From: Rhipicephalus microplus
Taxonomy: Eukaryota; Arthropoda; Arachnida; Ixodida; Ixodidae
Direction of reading: 5' to 3'
Assembly (NCBI RefSeq): GCF_043290135.1
Contig: NC_134701.1
Span: 96,490,202 to 96,554,201, forward strand
DNA: 64,000 nucleotides
The position numbers and the translations under genes were made by a program. This document shows positions 11,267 to 21,563 of the stretch, piece after piece (position 1 is the first letter of the stretch; the number at the start of each line of letters is the position of its first letter). The notes beneath the pieces are model-generated. The model saw only the letters and a program-made list of their open reading frames with translations, had not been told where the DNA came from and ran no database searches.

Positions 11267-11704
11267 TCATCTGCTTGACGTACCATTGAAGCGGTCAACA
11301 AGACCATTTGCCATAGAGTGGTATGGAGTAGTTGGCAACTGTCGGAAAGGCAGTAGTCTGCTCACTTCTCTCATTAGGCTTGAGTTAAATGACCTTCCCC
11401 GATCGCTCACAATTTCTTGTGGTATTCTTACGTGCGAGAACATTTCCACCAATGCCTCTGCTACCCTCTCCGTTTCTATGCTTGGTGAAGCAACAGCGTC
11501 AGGATATCGCGTTGCGCTGTTCACCATCGTCAGGACAAAACGGTTTTCTTTTTCCAATGTTGATGATAGCGGGCTGATTGTATCGATCACCTCATGTTTG
11601 AAAGGCACGTCAATCACCGGCGTTTTTCCAAGAGGAACACGTCCGATAGTGTGCTTTGGAACAGTATGCTGGCAGATGTCACAAGAGCGCACAAATTGTG
11701 TCAC
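11267..11704 (-). pseudogene. Gypsy integrase catalytic core (partial)
   Basis: The frame contains CDICQHTVPKHTIGRVPLG, the end of the zinc-binding linker. It continues with FVLTMVNSATRYPDAVA, where the first catalytic Asp of the usual D-Y reads Asn (VNSATRYPD). Then come IVSDRGRSFNSSL (second Asp) and the region with NGLVDRFNG (usual Glu of V-E-R reads Asp). Two of three catalytic acids are therefore altered. The frame breaks after GTSSR near 11270, and C-terminal integrase residues (YVTELRDRLYETCQIAHEEQ) continue in another frame to about 10950. Confidence 0.8.
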
Positions 11705-11720
11705 TTACCCGCACGCCTGG

Positions 11721-12176
11721 CTAATAGAATTCTTCCAGAATTCTATCAGTAGGTTGTTTTATACCTTGGTGGCCTGCCATAACACTTTCACGTGCCATCC
11801 CGAGGATGCACTGCCGTAGGCTTTGCGGAACAACTAATTGGTCAATTGCCTTCTTCATTCTGGATCTGTAGTGTTGGTGAAGTGTGCCCTTGAACAAAAC
11901 ATACTCTATGTTTGCTGATCGCTGCGCTATCGTCTTCCCGATCGACGAAAAACACCTCTCTAAGGTGTGGTCTTTTCTCTGTAACTTTTCCAGAACTTGT
12001 GGGGTCACATCAAGTGCGTTCGATGCCGCAACAGGTAACTTTATATCAATGGTTCCCCTTGTTGCCGCTCCACTCAAAGTCCTTAAGTCTGGTGACATGC
12101 TAGGACTTGACACAGGCTCCCCTACTGGTGCCGACTCCTTATGCAGTCTTGCACCATCCGACATGTCATGTGACAT
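11721..12176 (-). pseudogene. Gypsy pol segment with integrase H2C2 zinc-binding region
   Basis: A 151-residue open frame whose second half reads LFKGTLHQHYRSRMKKAIDQ, then LVVPQSLRQCILGMARESVM and AGHQGIKQPTDRILEEFY. This is the His-His half of the H2C2 zinc finger that precedes Gypsy integrase cores; the Cys pair (CDIC) follows in the next frame. Residues 1-60 are Ser/Pro-rich and join directly to the protease side, so about 1.5 kb of RT/RNase H is deleted here. Confidence 0.7.
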
Positions 12177-12523
12177 GGTAGAGAAGGAAAAACTACCCCG
12201 TGGATGTTGCCGAGAATGACCTCATGGAGTGCCATTGTTGGTCTTTGGAAGAAAGGAGAGCCGATGTAGACCTTTGCCTCTGGAAGCTGCTTTGAAGAGC
12301 CGTCTAGAAGGTGCACAGTATGTGTAATACTGGTGGAGCTTTTTTTCGGTACTGGTGAACGCTTGACGACCACGGTGTTGCATCCTGAGTCTTTCAGCAC
12401 TGTCACAGGCTTTCCACCAAGATATCTGGTTGTCGTTAGCATCTCTTGTCTGAGCAGACCAAGACAGATATCTTCTTTTGGAAACGATACACTCTTCTCT
12501 GCTGCTGTAGGGGTACAATCCAT
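12122..12523 (-). pseudogene. Gypsy retropepsin-like region
   Basis: The frame reads LTTTRYLGGKPVTVLKDSGC, followed by NTVVVKRSPV. The DSGCN replaces the usual D-T/S-G active site and still keeps Asp-Ser-Gly. VYIGSPFFQRPTMALHEVIL follows and suits the flap and body of an aspartic protease. It overlaps the next open frame and is not separated by RT. Confidence 0.6.
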
Positions 12524-12596
12524 GTTCTCCTTGCTTCTATCAAGAGGGGTATTGTCATAGCAGCAACAGCACTTGACGCCTCCTTGTTGCAGTTCT

Positions 12597-12884
12597 TTAC
12601 ATGTGGATACTCATCAGCTTAATGGCCGTGTTTCCTGCACTTCCAGCAAGACGAAGGCTTCGGGCCATCTGACTGCGTCCAACAATCTGCAGCACGGTGA
12701 CATTGCGTGCCACATAAAAAGCACTGAACTTTCGCTTTCCAGGTCTCTTTCTCACGGCTCTTGCTTGGCATGTCTCCTTTCTCACTGGTTTGTAGTGCCA
12801 TCACTACCCATCGTACACTTGGCGGCATTGTTAGGACACATTCCTGCGTGCGTCGGCACATCTATCTATACAGGCACGTCAGAC
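12597..12884 (-). pseudogene. Gypsy gag C-terminus with CCHC zinc knuckles
   Basis: Contains CFLCGTQCHRAADC (a C-x2-C-x4-H-x4-C nucleocapsid knuckle) and the beginning of a second one, CWKCRKHGH. A frameshift puts the rest of the second knuckle in another frame. Upstream it is interrupted by the foreign block at 12885-13350, beyond which the SCAN part of gag resumes. Confidence 0.75.
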
Positions 12885-13350
12885 GCCGCTCGACTATGAG
12901 GTCTGTGTTGCGTCGACACCTACGTCAAAACCCGCACTGCTGACCCTCTGCCGACGTTAGCAGCATGACGTCGCGACACACGGTCCACTCTCGGCCTGTC
13001 CGACCAGGTCATCGTGAGACCCGCTTGTCGGCAATCACAGCGACCCGGCACTTCCTTCTTCGTTTCTTGTGCTTCTCCCAGAGTCGCCCACCGGAGACAG
13101 ACTGCTTACCGATGGCCCATAAACATTGACAGCCTGGACTTGCCAAATGAACACTTTATGAATTGTCGTTCATGTATATAGCATTTGTTGCTCTCTTTTT
13201 TTTTTTTCAATATGCCTTCAAATTGCACAAAGCGCTAGGGGGGGAGCCCTGTAGTGCGATCATCACCATCATCATTTCTCAATGACTGCGCCGCACCTCT
13301 CGCGCAGCTGATGCTAGCTCGAGCTGCGCGAGGATTAAAACAAGCTAGCG
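12885..13350 (+). mobile_element. Foreign block inside the gag, resembling the 3' end of another LTR element
   Basis: The SCAN gag reading is broken between about 13350 and 12885. The inserted block has a T-tract (13191-13206) and a purine run, AGGGGGGGAGCCC, followed by TGTAGTGCGATCATCACC near 13251. A polypurine tract followed by TGTAGT is how a plus-strand 3' LTR would start. I see no matching partner LTR and no clear target duplication, so identity is tentative. Confidence 0.4.
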
Positions 13351-13690
13351 CACTTGGTGTGTCGGACGTGGAAAGCCATGTGGCTCCGCTTCAGGCGTGG
13401 AATAAAGTGGCGAGAAAACGACACGACCACGTTGGCCACCGTCCCGTCTTCCTCTCTCGCTAAAGGTTCTTTCTTGTTTTCCTTTGGCGAGATTTGCCAC
13501 GCCTTGAGCCTCTAGGTAATGATCAGCCATTTTGGCTGATTGATCAAGCATTCGGCATACTCGCTCTTTCAAGAAGATCGCAAGTTTCTCATCACATTTT
13601 TGCAAAAACTGCTCGGATACAAGGTTATCCCGCAATGCGTCTTATGCTTTTGCTTTTATCGCTATCTGCTGCCAATTATTGAAGTAACCG
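13345..13690 (-). pseudogene. SCAN-like domain of a Gypsy gag
   Basis: The 96-residue frame begins MRDNLVSEQFLQKCDEKLAI, then FLKERVCRMLDQSAKMADHY and LEAQGVANLAKGKQ. This is the helical Leu/Cys pattern of SCAN-type dimerisation domains found in a class of tick and vertebrate Gypsy gag proteins. The N-terminal gag region continues out of frame to about 14260 (for example 14044-13736). The C-terminal side is cut by the foreign block. Confidence 0.7.
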
Positions 13691-14370
13691 AGTACTCGAC
13701 CACCAAATTGTCACTCTGTCTTGGAATGCTATGGCTTAGCTTTGCAAAACTTTTGCCAATAGCCTTCTTCGGTATACCGGAACCTTTGCCACAGCGTTTG
13801 CTTCAGCAGTGGTATCCTTCGCAGCCATACGTCCAACAATACTCAAGGCTTTGCCTGAGGGGCATAAGCTTAATGAAAGCGCCCAGCTTTCGCTTAGCCA
13901 TTCCTGGCTGGTGGCTACCCGCTCGAAGCGCTGAATGTGCGTGTTGAGTTTGTGGCGGCCTTCGCTGTTGGGAGGAATAAGCTTGTGGGGGCTTCTGAAC
14001 GCTTCGCTGCTGGCTTCCACGTGCTGTCCACTGGTTCCAACCATAACAGCCGTGCACTCAGCAAGACGACACTTAGTTCCCAGCAGACTTTATACTCTGC
14101 TGCCGGACGAGCGATCTCCTGTTCGTGCGCTACCCATGACGCGTCCATATCGTCAACTCATCTATTGCGCTCTTTGTTCTGCTGCTCATCGATCCACTTT
14201 TTCTGTTCTTTGCCCGACAAGTCAAGTTCCTCGCCAATCGGAAAATACTTCTCCCAATCCATTTCCGCCCACTGCACAAACCAGAAGTGCGGCTCTGAAA
14301 GCTGGAAACAGAGCGTGATCCAGTGTCGCAGACGCCAGAAAAATTGTGATGATTAGGACGGTTCGGCACT

Positions 14371-15088
14371 TCTAGTATTGTGCAGTGGCGCAGAAAACAG
14401 GCAGGGAAGCGTTTTTAAATATTTATGTAACAAATTAAAAAAAGAAAGCATTGTCGGTGGTGTGGTCGTCGTCGGAATGTTCACAGCACGCAAGGAGAAA
14501 GAATGGGTGGAAGTCTCGTCATGTGAGGCTCACGGATCTGGAGCAGTGGTAGCGGCGCCTCAGAGATGCCTGGACCAGCCCGACCTCGAGAACACCTCGA
14601 GAACCGCCCAGGAGTGCGGTTCTACGTGCAGGCTTCGTCCAGCGCAGCACTGTCTACGCTGGAATGCTGGAATGCTGCTCCCCACATCTTTGATGCGGCA
14701 GCTCAACAGATGTTCCTCGCCTCAGCGAGAACACTGCCAGGCACAGCTAGGGTGCAGGCGCTCATGGGCCGGCAGCCCACGTCCCTTTCTGGCACATTGC
14801 TCAGTGCAGCTCGGCACCACTCAGAGGCCCTTGGATCAGCGAGTCACCCGAACGCCGGCACCTGGAGCCTCGGCACATCAGCCACCATGGACCTCGCTGG
14901 CTCCGTGGTTCTCCGTGCTCACACTTGTCTTGCTCATTTTGGAGCCCGAAACTGCACTGCACCTGGCCCGAACGCTGAAAGTGCGCCTCGTGCCTTCGTG
15001 GCACCGCGCTCTTCCTCTTCATCCGTTCGTGCTCAGTGGTCTGCACCGACATTTTCGCGGTATTTACACGTGACAATGCCCAAGTCAT
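14371..15088. other. GC-rich block between the retroelement leader and element B
   Basis: Both strands are open over long distances (14566-15255 plus, 14801-15088 minus). This is explained by high GC and few stop triplets; neither frame has a recognisable domain. It probably holds the 5' LTR and leader of the SCAN Gypsy element, but I found no second LTR to define its edges. Confidence 0.35.
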
Positions 15089-16262
15089 GCGGTCAGACTT
15101 TCAATGTGTTGTGGACTGGAAGAAAAATGCGCAAGAGGCCTCCTGTTCGCCATATCAACTGCACATGCACACCAATAGCGAGCAAGGCATGCACGCACAA
15201 CATAAAAGCCAGCACATGTGAAACTGCTCTGGGTTCGTTTCTAGTCAGAAAATGAAACTTCTGAATTCGAGTATAGCGTGGTTGTCGTCGCGGAGCGCTG
15301 GAGACTGGCGAAGGAGTTGCAATAGAGGAAGAGTGGGGAGCATACGACGTGAAGGCGACCTTGGACACAAGAACATGCGGGAAGAAGGCAGGTTGGGTAG
15401 CTTGCTTGTGAGGGTCGGGAAATGCGCAACTCGCTTGCAGGAGAACTTGGGAGAGTGGTCCACATGCGCAGAGGTCAAAGAACAGCACTGCGGTGCCGTC
15501 AGACTTGTGCGGCCTCGCCGACTTCGATGATTTGTGTTTTGTTCCTTGTAAAAGCCGTATTGACGCTTACAAACGTGTGTGGAGGGCATGCTGAGCTGAG
15601 CACGAAGTGAGTGAGAACAGGTCCTTAACACAGATTGAATCGCGAATTATCAAAGTTGCTGGGGTAGCGTAAGAGCGCGCACTAGAATGCTGACACTTAT
15701 GCAGATTAGACACGAACGTAGACGATCGGGTACAGTCGATGACCGATGATGTTGGCAACCCAGGCCGGCGATGCCAACGAAAGCGCAACAAAACCGGCGC
15801 TATCAAAGACTGAGGAGAGACTATAGTTGAGGGGAGACTATAGTTAGCCGACGGGTCTTCGAAAGACCGATGGCAGTGTGAAAACACAGGCCTTGTCTAG
15901 CGATGCGGTATGCTCATAGGAGCGGAGGGACAAAGGAAAGAGAAGTGCATGAAAAAAAAAACGGTCAGGGAGAGAAACAAGTAGAGTGTCGCGGAGGCAG
16001 GGTTGGCATTTAACAATAGGAACTTATGTGCACCTCGTTGATGGCTTATCGATGGTCTAAAGTGGGTTCCCGGGAAGTCGCCGGAGCGCAAACTTCGTTC
16101 GCTGTAACTGATCAGGGATGCTCAAAGACGTTAGTTGAAAGTACGATTTTGTGGCTTTTAAGTAATGTATATTTCCACGGTCACGCGGGTATCATTCATT
16201 TTAAGTGAAAGTTCGTTTTAAGGGGGGTCGTTATATGTGGGCTCATTATATGTGGGCTTCCC

Positions 16263-16438
16263 TATACTTCAAAATCTTCACTAACTTCAATTGAAATCGA
16301 AGTGAATTTGAATGCAGTAACATTCGGTCATTCAAATACTCACACAACCCTAGCCCTTACATTAAATTACAGCAAATACTGCACACTCTGTACACCCTGC
16401 CTGTACTTACCTCAAAAGAAACTGTCGGCACATTGCAG
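16263..16438. other. Intron end with attcgaa-type repeat and acceptor
   Basis: Short AT-rich stretch with TTCGA/AATTC motifs like those at 19500-19580, 23160-23215 and 48850-48930. It ends in the acceptor acattgcag before the exon at 16439. Confidence 0.4.
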
Positions 16439-16636
16439 GTCAGGCGCAATGCAGGCCTGGTGCAGTGTGCAGCTGGATTTTCCTTGGGCTCAGAACTGAC
16501 GCGAGCTGCCCTGGGCTATGAGCTGGTTGCACCGTGGCACCCACAGCTGCTAGGAGCCATTCAACGCATGGGGTCCCTGACTCAGGCTGAGGCCGAGAAG
16601 CGCATCAAGAGTGCTGCCAGACGCATTCATTCCAAG
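16439..16636 (+). CDS. Internal exon of the LRR / F-box-like host gene (exon b)
   Basis: The exon is 198 nt (66 codons) in phase 0 at both ends, between an acceptor (acattgcag) and a strong donor (AAG followed by GTAGGA). It begins VRRNAGLVQCAAGFSLGSEL and ends AEKRIKSAARRIHSK. Three-base periodicity is good, third positions are G/C-rich and the AT-rich flanks stop abruptly, all of which favour a real exon. VRRNAGLVQ after the preceding exon's RLKSL suits the region C-terminal to the LRRs in the tick family I recall. It is about 15.8 kb downstream of exon a. Confidence 0.65.
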
Positions 16637-17273
16637 GTAGGAATTCACATATGGGCTAAGCAGCAATTGCCACTAGCTGAACCGTTAGTCATAAAATGGG
16701 GTTTTGTATTCTTATTGTCTTTTTTCGGCAACTCTTGTTTATGATCTAATTACTTTAGACGGTTGTCAAGAGTGCCAAGCACGAATTCTCACGAATTTTT
16801 AACAAAAATAGCACTGCATTAGACAATCCATAATTCAATTATTTCAATAAAATATATATTCTTGAATGGCCTGCTTTCTTTTCAGTGTATTTTAATGTAC
16901 CTAATGAAAACTGCTCCCCGGCATCGAATCCGTCAATTCATATTGTTACTTGTTCGTGCCTGAAAATATGTACAGTAGACTCTTGTGAAGATGAACTCGA
17001 AGGGACCACAGTAATTTTTGTCTTATCAAAAGTTCAGGTTATCAGAAGGGCCATAAAAAAAGACACGTTTACCAGCCAAGTGCATCCAAATGTGCTACTA
17101 AATAAGAGTAGATTTACAGTGAGAAGGAAACAAAACAAAAAACAAAAAGCATTTAATTTGCTGAACTTGATGAAAACAATGCCTTCAATTAGAGTACTTA
17201 CATAAATCTAAGGAGCACCCGATTTCACGAGTTCATTTTAGGTATGGTCATGAGTGCATTGCTTCTGCATTTA
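16637..17273 (+). other. Intron sequence without a recognisable feature
   Basis: AT-rich, with AATAAA-type triplets (near 16845) and A-runs near 17055 and 17135. The frame at 16885-17205 lacks domain support. Confidence 0.45.
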
Positions 17274-19420
17274 CCGTATTTTTGCGCGTACAACCCACCC
17301 CTGCATATAATCCGCACCCCCACTTTCACCTCACCAGGAAAGAAAAAAAAATCCTCGCCTATTGCTCGCACATTTGATATACAGGAAAGGCTGTACAAAA
17401 GCTACTGTTCAAGCAACATAGCACATATGTAGACAGAAAAAGCTTTATTTAGCAAGCAGAATACGTGCCTGCAAGGCCAGTCACAATTCACTCACTGTCG
17501 CTGCTCTCGCTAGAGCTATCACTTGAGCCGCAGTCCTCACTATTATGCGCAAGGTCATCTTCGGTTCCATCCATGTTGTTTGTGATGCAGCATTTCTTGA
17601 AACTTTTTCGCACCATCTCACCTGGAATGGCCATTCATGCCTCGACGATCCACTTGGAGAATAGGGCAGTATCAGGCCTTCGGACTCGTCCTGTTGGCGT
17701 CAAGTCGTAGCAGCCTTCGGCCATCCACTCGGCGTAATAGCACTTGACATGCGCTTTGAAGGGCTTGTTAAGCGACACATCTAGAGGCTGCAACATTGAC
17801 GTCATTCCACCGGGTATAACGACTAAGTCGGTGCCGTTGCGTGAAAGGCGGTCCTTCACTTCCTCAGTTGTGTGGCCGCGGAACGAGTCAAGAACGAGCA
17901 TGGACCTCTTTGCGAGCATCGCACCGTGCCTCTTCTCTCATACCGCCTTGATCCAGTCTACGAACAAGTCACTGTTCATCCACGCATTCTCGTGTGCACG
18001 CACCACCACACCGGCAGGCAAATGAACCTTTGGTAGAGTTTTCCTTTTCAAGATGACGTACGGTCGCAGTTGCGTGCCGTCGGGGAGGGCACAAAGCAAG
18101 ACTGTGATGCGCAGTTTCGTGTTCCCGCTGGTCAGCACGCTCACCGAACTGCTGCCCGTCTTCTCAATCGTTGTGTCCAACGGCATTTCAAAATAAACAG
18201 GAGTTTCATCCGCATTTCCGATTTGTGAGAAAATGTAATTGTGCTGCTTTCGCAGGCCAATTACATATCTCTGGTACTTGAGCAGCTTCTCCTCATTAGA
18301 AGCCGGCAAGCGTTGACATATTGTAGTCCGTCGTCTGATTGAGAGCCCTTGCCGCTTCATAAAGCGGTGCAGCCATCCGCGGCTCACACGGAACTCGTGA
18401 GGTAGGCCTAGCTCCCTCAAAAGTCGCCGCGCTTCCACTTGGGCCATCTCGGTCGATACGGCGTGACCCCTGCTTCTCACATCTTCGATGAACTTTACTA
18501 GCTCCGCGTCCAGCTCTGGGTAGGCACCAGTGTTGGGGCCATGAAATGACCTACGGTCACGGTGCGCGGCTTGTAGGCTTTCTTCTTTCTCCACAGTAGC
18601 ACGCAGGACTCGTTGACATCTTGCCGTCTTCCCGCTTCGCCATTTCCAAATTCCTCGGCGACGGCTATGATCTTAAGCTTTTGCTGTGCCGTGAAGGCCT
18701 GCCGCCGTACGCTACTGATGGTGACAGAACAGATCGACTTAGGCTTGGCGAACGGGTCGAGATGTGGAGTACTAGCAGTATCAGCGAGGTAAAGAGCGCT
18801 CACACTCGGCGAAAACTTGACAGCACTACCCCTTCTAGTACACTGTAACAGCAGCCTGGAAACAACAGAACCGAAATGCATGCCTGCTACCGCGTCAAAA
18901 AGTAGTACATTAATTTACTGATAATATCTCTATAGGCACTATAATATCTCATTTGCCTTGCTGAAATAAATACTGCTTTATTTATTATGGAACTTACTTT
19001 ATTTATTATGGAACTTTCTTAGACAGCACCACCTTTTCGGCAAGCCCTTTCCAAAAGTAAACATGGCGTCCATGACGTAGGGACATGTGGAGGGTCACTG
19101 AGCGACCGCGAACTTGTAGTGTTACAGTGAAATTTTACACTGAACAATCGAATTGTCTCTCCACGAATGTTTTTCTAAACGCTTCAACGATGCAAGCAAG
19201 CGAAACTAAAATCGGCCGCAAGCTGCCATGCTACTTGCGGAGCAACACGAATTTGCGGAAACCGCCTCCGTAGCTTTCGCTACACTGTGAAGGGGCTTCA
19301 CAGCACAACATGCATTGCTGTGAAGCAGCACTATAGAAAAAAGCCCGCGTATTATTCGCACCTCCACTTTGCCACTGAAATTTTGGGTTTTTGGTGCGGG
19401 TTATACGCGCGAAAATACGG
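17274..19420 (-). mobile_element. Tigger-2 DNA transposon, copy 1 (2,147 bp, complete ends)
   Basis: The ends are CCGTATTTTTGCGCGTAC at left and, read inward from the right, CCGTATTTTCGCGCGTATAA. TA flanks both sides (17272-17273 and 19421-19422). The transposase lies on the minus strand. A polyadenylation signal for it (AATAAA, minus) is at 17444-17449. A 20-odd-bp tandem duplication (TTTATTATGGAACTT) at about 18975-19015 is absent from copy 2 at 53472-57251, which is otherwise collinear and highly similar. Confidence 0.9.
17466..18884 (-). pseudogene. Tigger-2 transposase, copy 1 (frameshift plus two in-frame TGA)
   Basis: From the N-terminus there is a CENP-B/psq-like HTH (FTAQQKLKIIAVAEEFGNGE, about 18690), then a frameshift near 18590. 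The Tc5-type HTH follows (AELVKFIEDVRSRGHAVSTE to GWLHRFMKRQGLSIRRRT). Next is the DDE_1 domain with NADET (first Asp), VLDSFRGH (second) and QPLDVSLNK (third), a DD36D spacing. The end is an acidic Ser/Asp/Glu tail. TGA at 17938-17940 and TGA at 17635-17637 interrupt one otherwise continuous frame. All three lesions recur in copy 2. All catalytic Asp are present. Confidence 0.85.
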
Positions 19421-19422
19421 TA

Positions 19423-20315
19423 AATGAAACTGTAGCATGTCTCTATGTTGACGTAGGGACGTGCTACAAGAAAAAGAGAGGCAAGCACAATGCTTAGGGT
19501 TGCAGGAATATTCGAGTTTCGAATTCAAGTTGAATAGTACTCAATAGATAGATTTGACTCTCAGATAGCTAGTATTTGAACTTGCAAATAATTCAGCAGG
19601 ACGGATATCTAAAAGGGAACCGAGGCCAATGGTGCTACTTAAAGTGGGGTGCAAACGTCAATGCAGTAGGGCTTGTGTTGAAATTTGTTCCGCTATCCTG
19701 ATTCAAAAGGGAGCTTATGTTTGTAAAGGAGACTACGTCATTTCTGCACATCATGGATTTAGCAAAGAAGGCCAGGGTAGAAGCTGGGAGACTGCGTATA
19801 GGAGAGTTTGACAAAGAGGTAACCAGCACACTGAGCTTGGGCCTTACAGTCGGGAGGTTGAAAGATACTCCAGTGAACCCCTGATTTCACCAAATGATGG
19901 TCCTTTGAATTACTGGAAAGAGCATGGAGCTGCAACTTATCCTGACATCATCAAAATTGCTTCGAAATACCTTGCCAACTTTGCTGCTGAGGTGTCCAGT
20001 GATCACATGTCTATAACTACCAGAAACGCCGTAACGTAGCAGCTAGAAAGCCTGAAGCCACGTCATGTAGAACGACTTCAGTTTCGACATGACAATTTGT
20101 AGTCTTTTGGAGGCGCTCACTCAGCCCATTATGTGCTCGAGCATATGAGCAGATAATTTCCCTATTCTTTTTTTTTGTTTTAAGTTTTCCATAAAATTTT
20201 TTGTATTCAATACTTTATTCCATATTCGGCTTTTTTTTTTTGCCACTATTTTTTGACCACTACAGTGGAACCCCGATTATACAACTTTCAGGAGACTACA
20301 CAAAATCACCATATA
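19423..20315. other. Intronic sequence, no gene identified
   Basis: Contains attcgaa-type AT-rich repeats (19500-19580). A degenerate stretch at 19690-20100 has short frames reminiscent of transposase debris (for example near 19750) that I cannot assign. There are T-tracts near 20170 and 20230. A TIR-like CAGTGGAACCCCGATTATAC at about 20265 may be the left end of another Tigger-type element. Confidence 0.3.
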
Positions 20316-21452
20316 CAGTAGAACCTCGCTGATACGTTTTTCACGCGACCGTAAAAAAAAAAAAAACGTAGGAGCCGGGAAACGCAAGAGCCGAGAAACG
20401 CAAAACATTGAGAAATAAGAGTAGTGGTGAACTGCACGTAGTTTTATTTTAATTCTTTCGCTTGGAAAAATTGTGCAGCTTTGCCTGGCGCATCTTCTCA
20501 CGCCCGACAAGCACAAGGCATTTTTCAAGCACCTGTAGTGTCATGTGGCTCTCGCCATCGTCACTGGTGCGCACATATCTTCGCAATAAATCTAGTGGCA
20601 CTACGGCCGATGAGGACGTTGGCTCTGGTATCCGCTCCACCTCCTCCTCAACTTCCTCGTCACTGGCGCACGGATCGGCGCACTCAGCCACATTGTCGTT
20701 GACGGATAACATTGCGGAGGTGACAACGGTGTCGTTAACAAAAGTGTAGTCACTGTACGCGATTCCACTGGCACCAACAGTCTCCATGGCAGTGTTCAGT
20801 TCGTCGCAGTCTGCGAACGCACCATCTTCAACAGCTTCTGTTGTGTCATCTGCGTGCACGCCGAAACACTTGTTGAAGCAGTGTTCAACCGACACGAAAC
20901 AAAGGCAATGCGAGAAGACTGCAGCAAGCACGAGTAACACGGGCACACATGGGCGATGGTGATGGCGATCGGGCTATACGCTTTGAATCGAGCCGCTTGC
21001 GCGACCCGCTGGCGATAAGTTTAAGCCAGCGTGACATCCCAAGAAAACAAAAACAGGTCTCGGAGACCTTAATTTTACAGATGCCAAAACAAATTTTAGG
21101 GCCCCAACGCGTCATAGACACAATCTTTCTTAGAGTGCAAATACGGATCTCAAAGGTCATGCTTTTGCTGGCATGAACCGGAAATACGTCATAGGTGTTG
21201 CTCCCGGCACTTTGGGCGGCCAATCCCATCGTGAAGCCGCCAAGCCAAGCTACATGAAAGACAACATGGCCCCTCGAGCCGGGGCGTCGTGGAACTTCGC
21301 AACGTATGATGCGGGAACGGTCCCACAGTTGTGACGCCGCAGCGGGGTTCCCAATGCATTGGATCCTATGGGAGCTGTGCCGGGACCGGCCAAAAACGAC
21401 GTAACAGCCAGGAAAAGGCAGCACACGGGAACGCAACAGCGGAGTTCTACTG
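20316..21452 (-). mobile_element. Internally deleted Tigger-type element (1,137 bp)
   Basis: The ends are CAGTAGAACCTCGCTGATAC at left and, read inward from the right, CAGTAGAACTCCGCTGTTGC. TA flanks both sides (20314-20315 and 21453-21454). The minus strand holds only the transposase C-terminus; the DNA-binding and catalytic regions are gone. It therefore depended on another copy for movement. Confidence 0.8.
20449..20880 (-). pseudogene. Tigger transposase C-terminal acidic segment
   Basis: The 165-residue frame includes AECADPCASDEEVEEEVERI, then PLDLLRRYVRTSDDGESHMT, and ends VGREKMRQAKLHNFSKRKN. The acidic stretch followed by a basic end is typical of the region after DDE_1 in Tigger proteins. 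No catalytic motif lies upstream; the first about 50 residues of the frame are probably element sequence and not protein. Confidence 0.65.
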
Positions 21453-21563
21453 TATTAGAAGAACTATTGTGTAAACCGGACTATAGGTCGAGTGGGAATA
21501 TAGGTCTACCTCCCATGTTTAGTCAATATGAATGATTAGGTGAGTTGGTGATACATGATTGTT

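Larger units (their letters stand above)
10953..14370 (-). mobile_element. Truncated Gypsy-type retroelement with SCAN-domain gag
   Basis: The minus strand reads, in retroelement order, SCAN-domain gag (about 13680-13345), CCHC knuckles (12860-12600), aspartic protease region (12523-12222), integrase zinc-binding segment (about 11900-11721) and integrase core (11704-11267), then C-terminal sequence to about 10953. Reverse transcriptase and RNase H are missing between protease and integrase. A PBS-like CTGGCGTCTGCGAC (minus strand, near 14335) suggests the 5' LTR lay just beyond. No 3' LTR is visible. It sits inside element B and carries an internal insertion at about 12885-13350. It is inactive. 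Confidence 0.7.
10255..16262 (+). mobile_element. Non-autonomous Tigger-type element B, interrupted by a Gypsy element
   Basis: The left end is CACTCCAGCCCGCTTATAAT after TA. The right end (TATGTGGGCTTCCCT followed by TA) is degenerate and carries a duplicated ATTATATGTGGGCT motif. Positions 10255-10895 match element A 6430-7042 in reverse complement, and 15090-16262 match A 5152-6330 in reverse complement. A transposase start-like peptide (TTEHERMKRKSAVP, minus strand near 15025) and a C-terminal stub near 10702-10388 (minus) remain. The middle is occupied by SCAN-type Gypsy material. Confidence 0.65.

Noticed and set aside
14378..15255. Long overlapping open frames of about 230 residues on the plus strand
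   Set aside because: The region is GC-rich, open in several frames on both strands, has no recognisable motif and lies at the edge of a minus-strand retroelement. The openness is a composition effect.
17635..17940. Selenocysteine or other recoding of the two in-frame TGA codons
   Set aside because: No selenocysteine-insertion element was seen, and the same copies also share a frameshift. A common broken ancestor is the simpler explanation.
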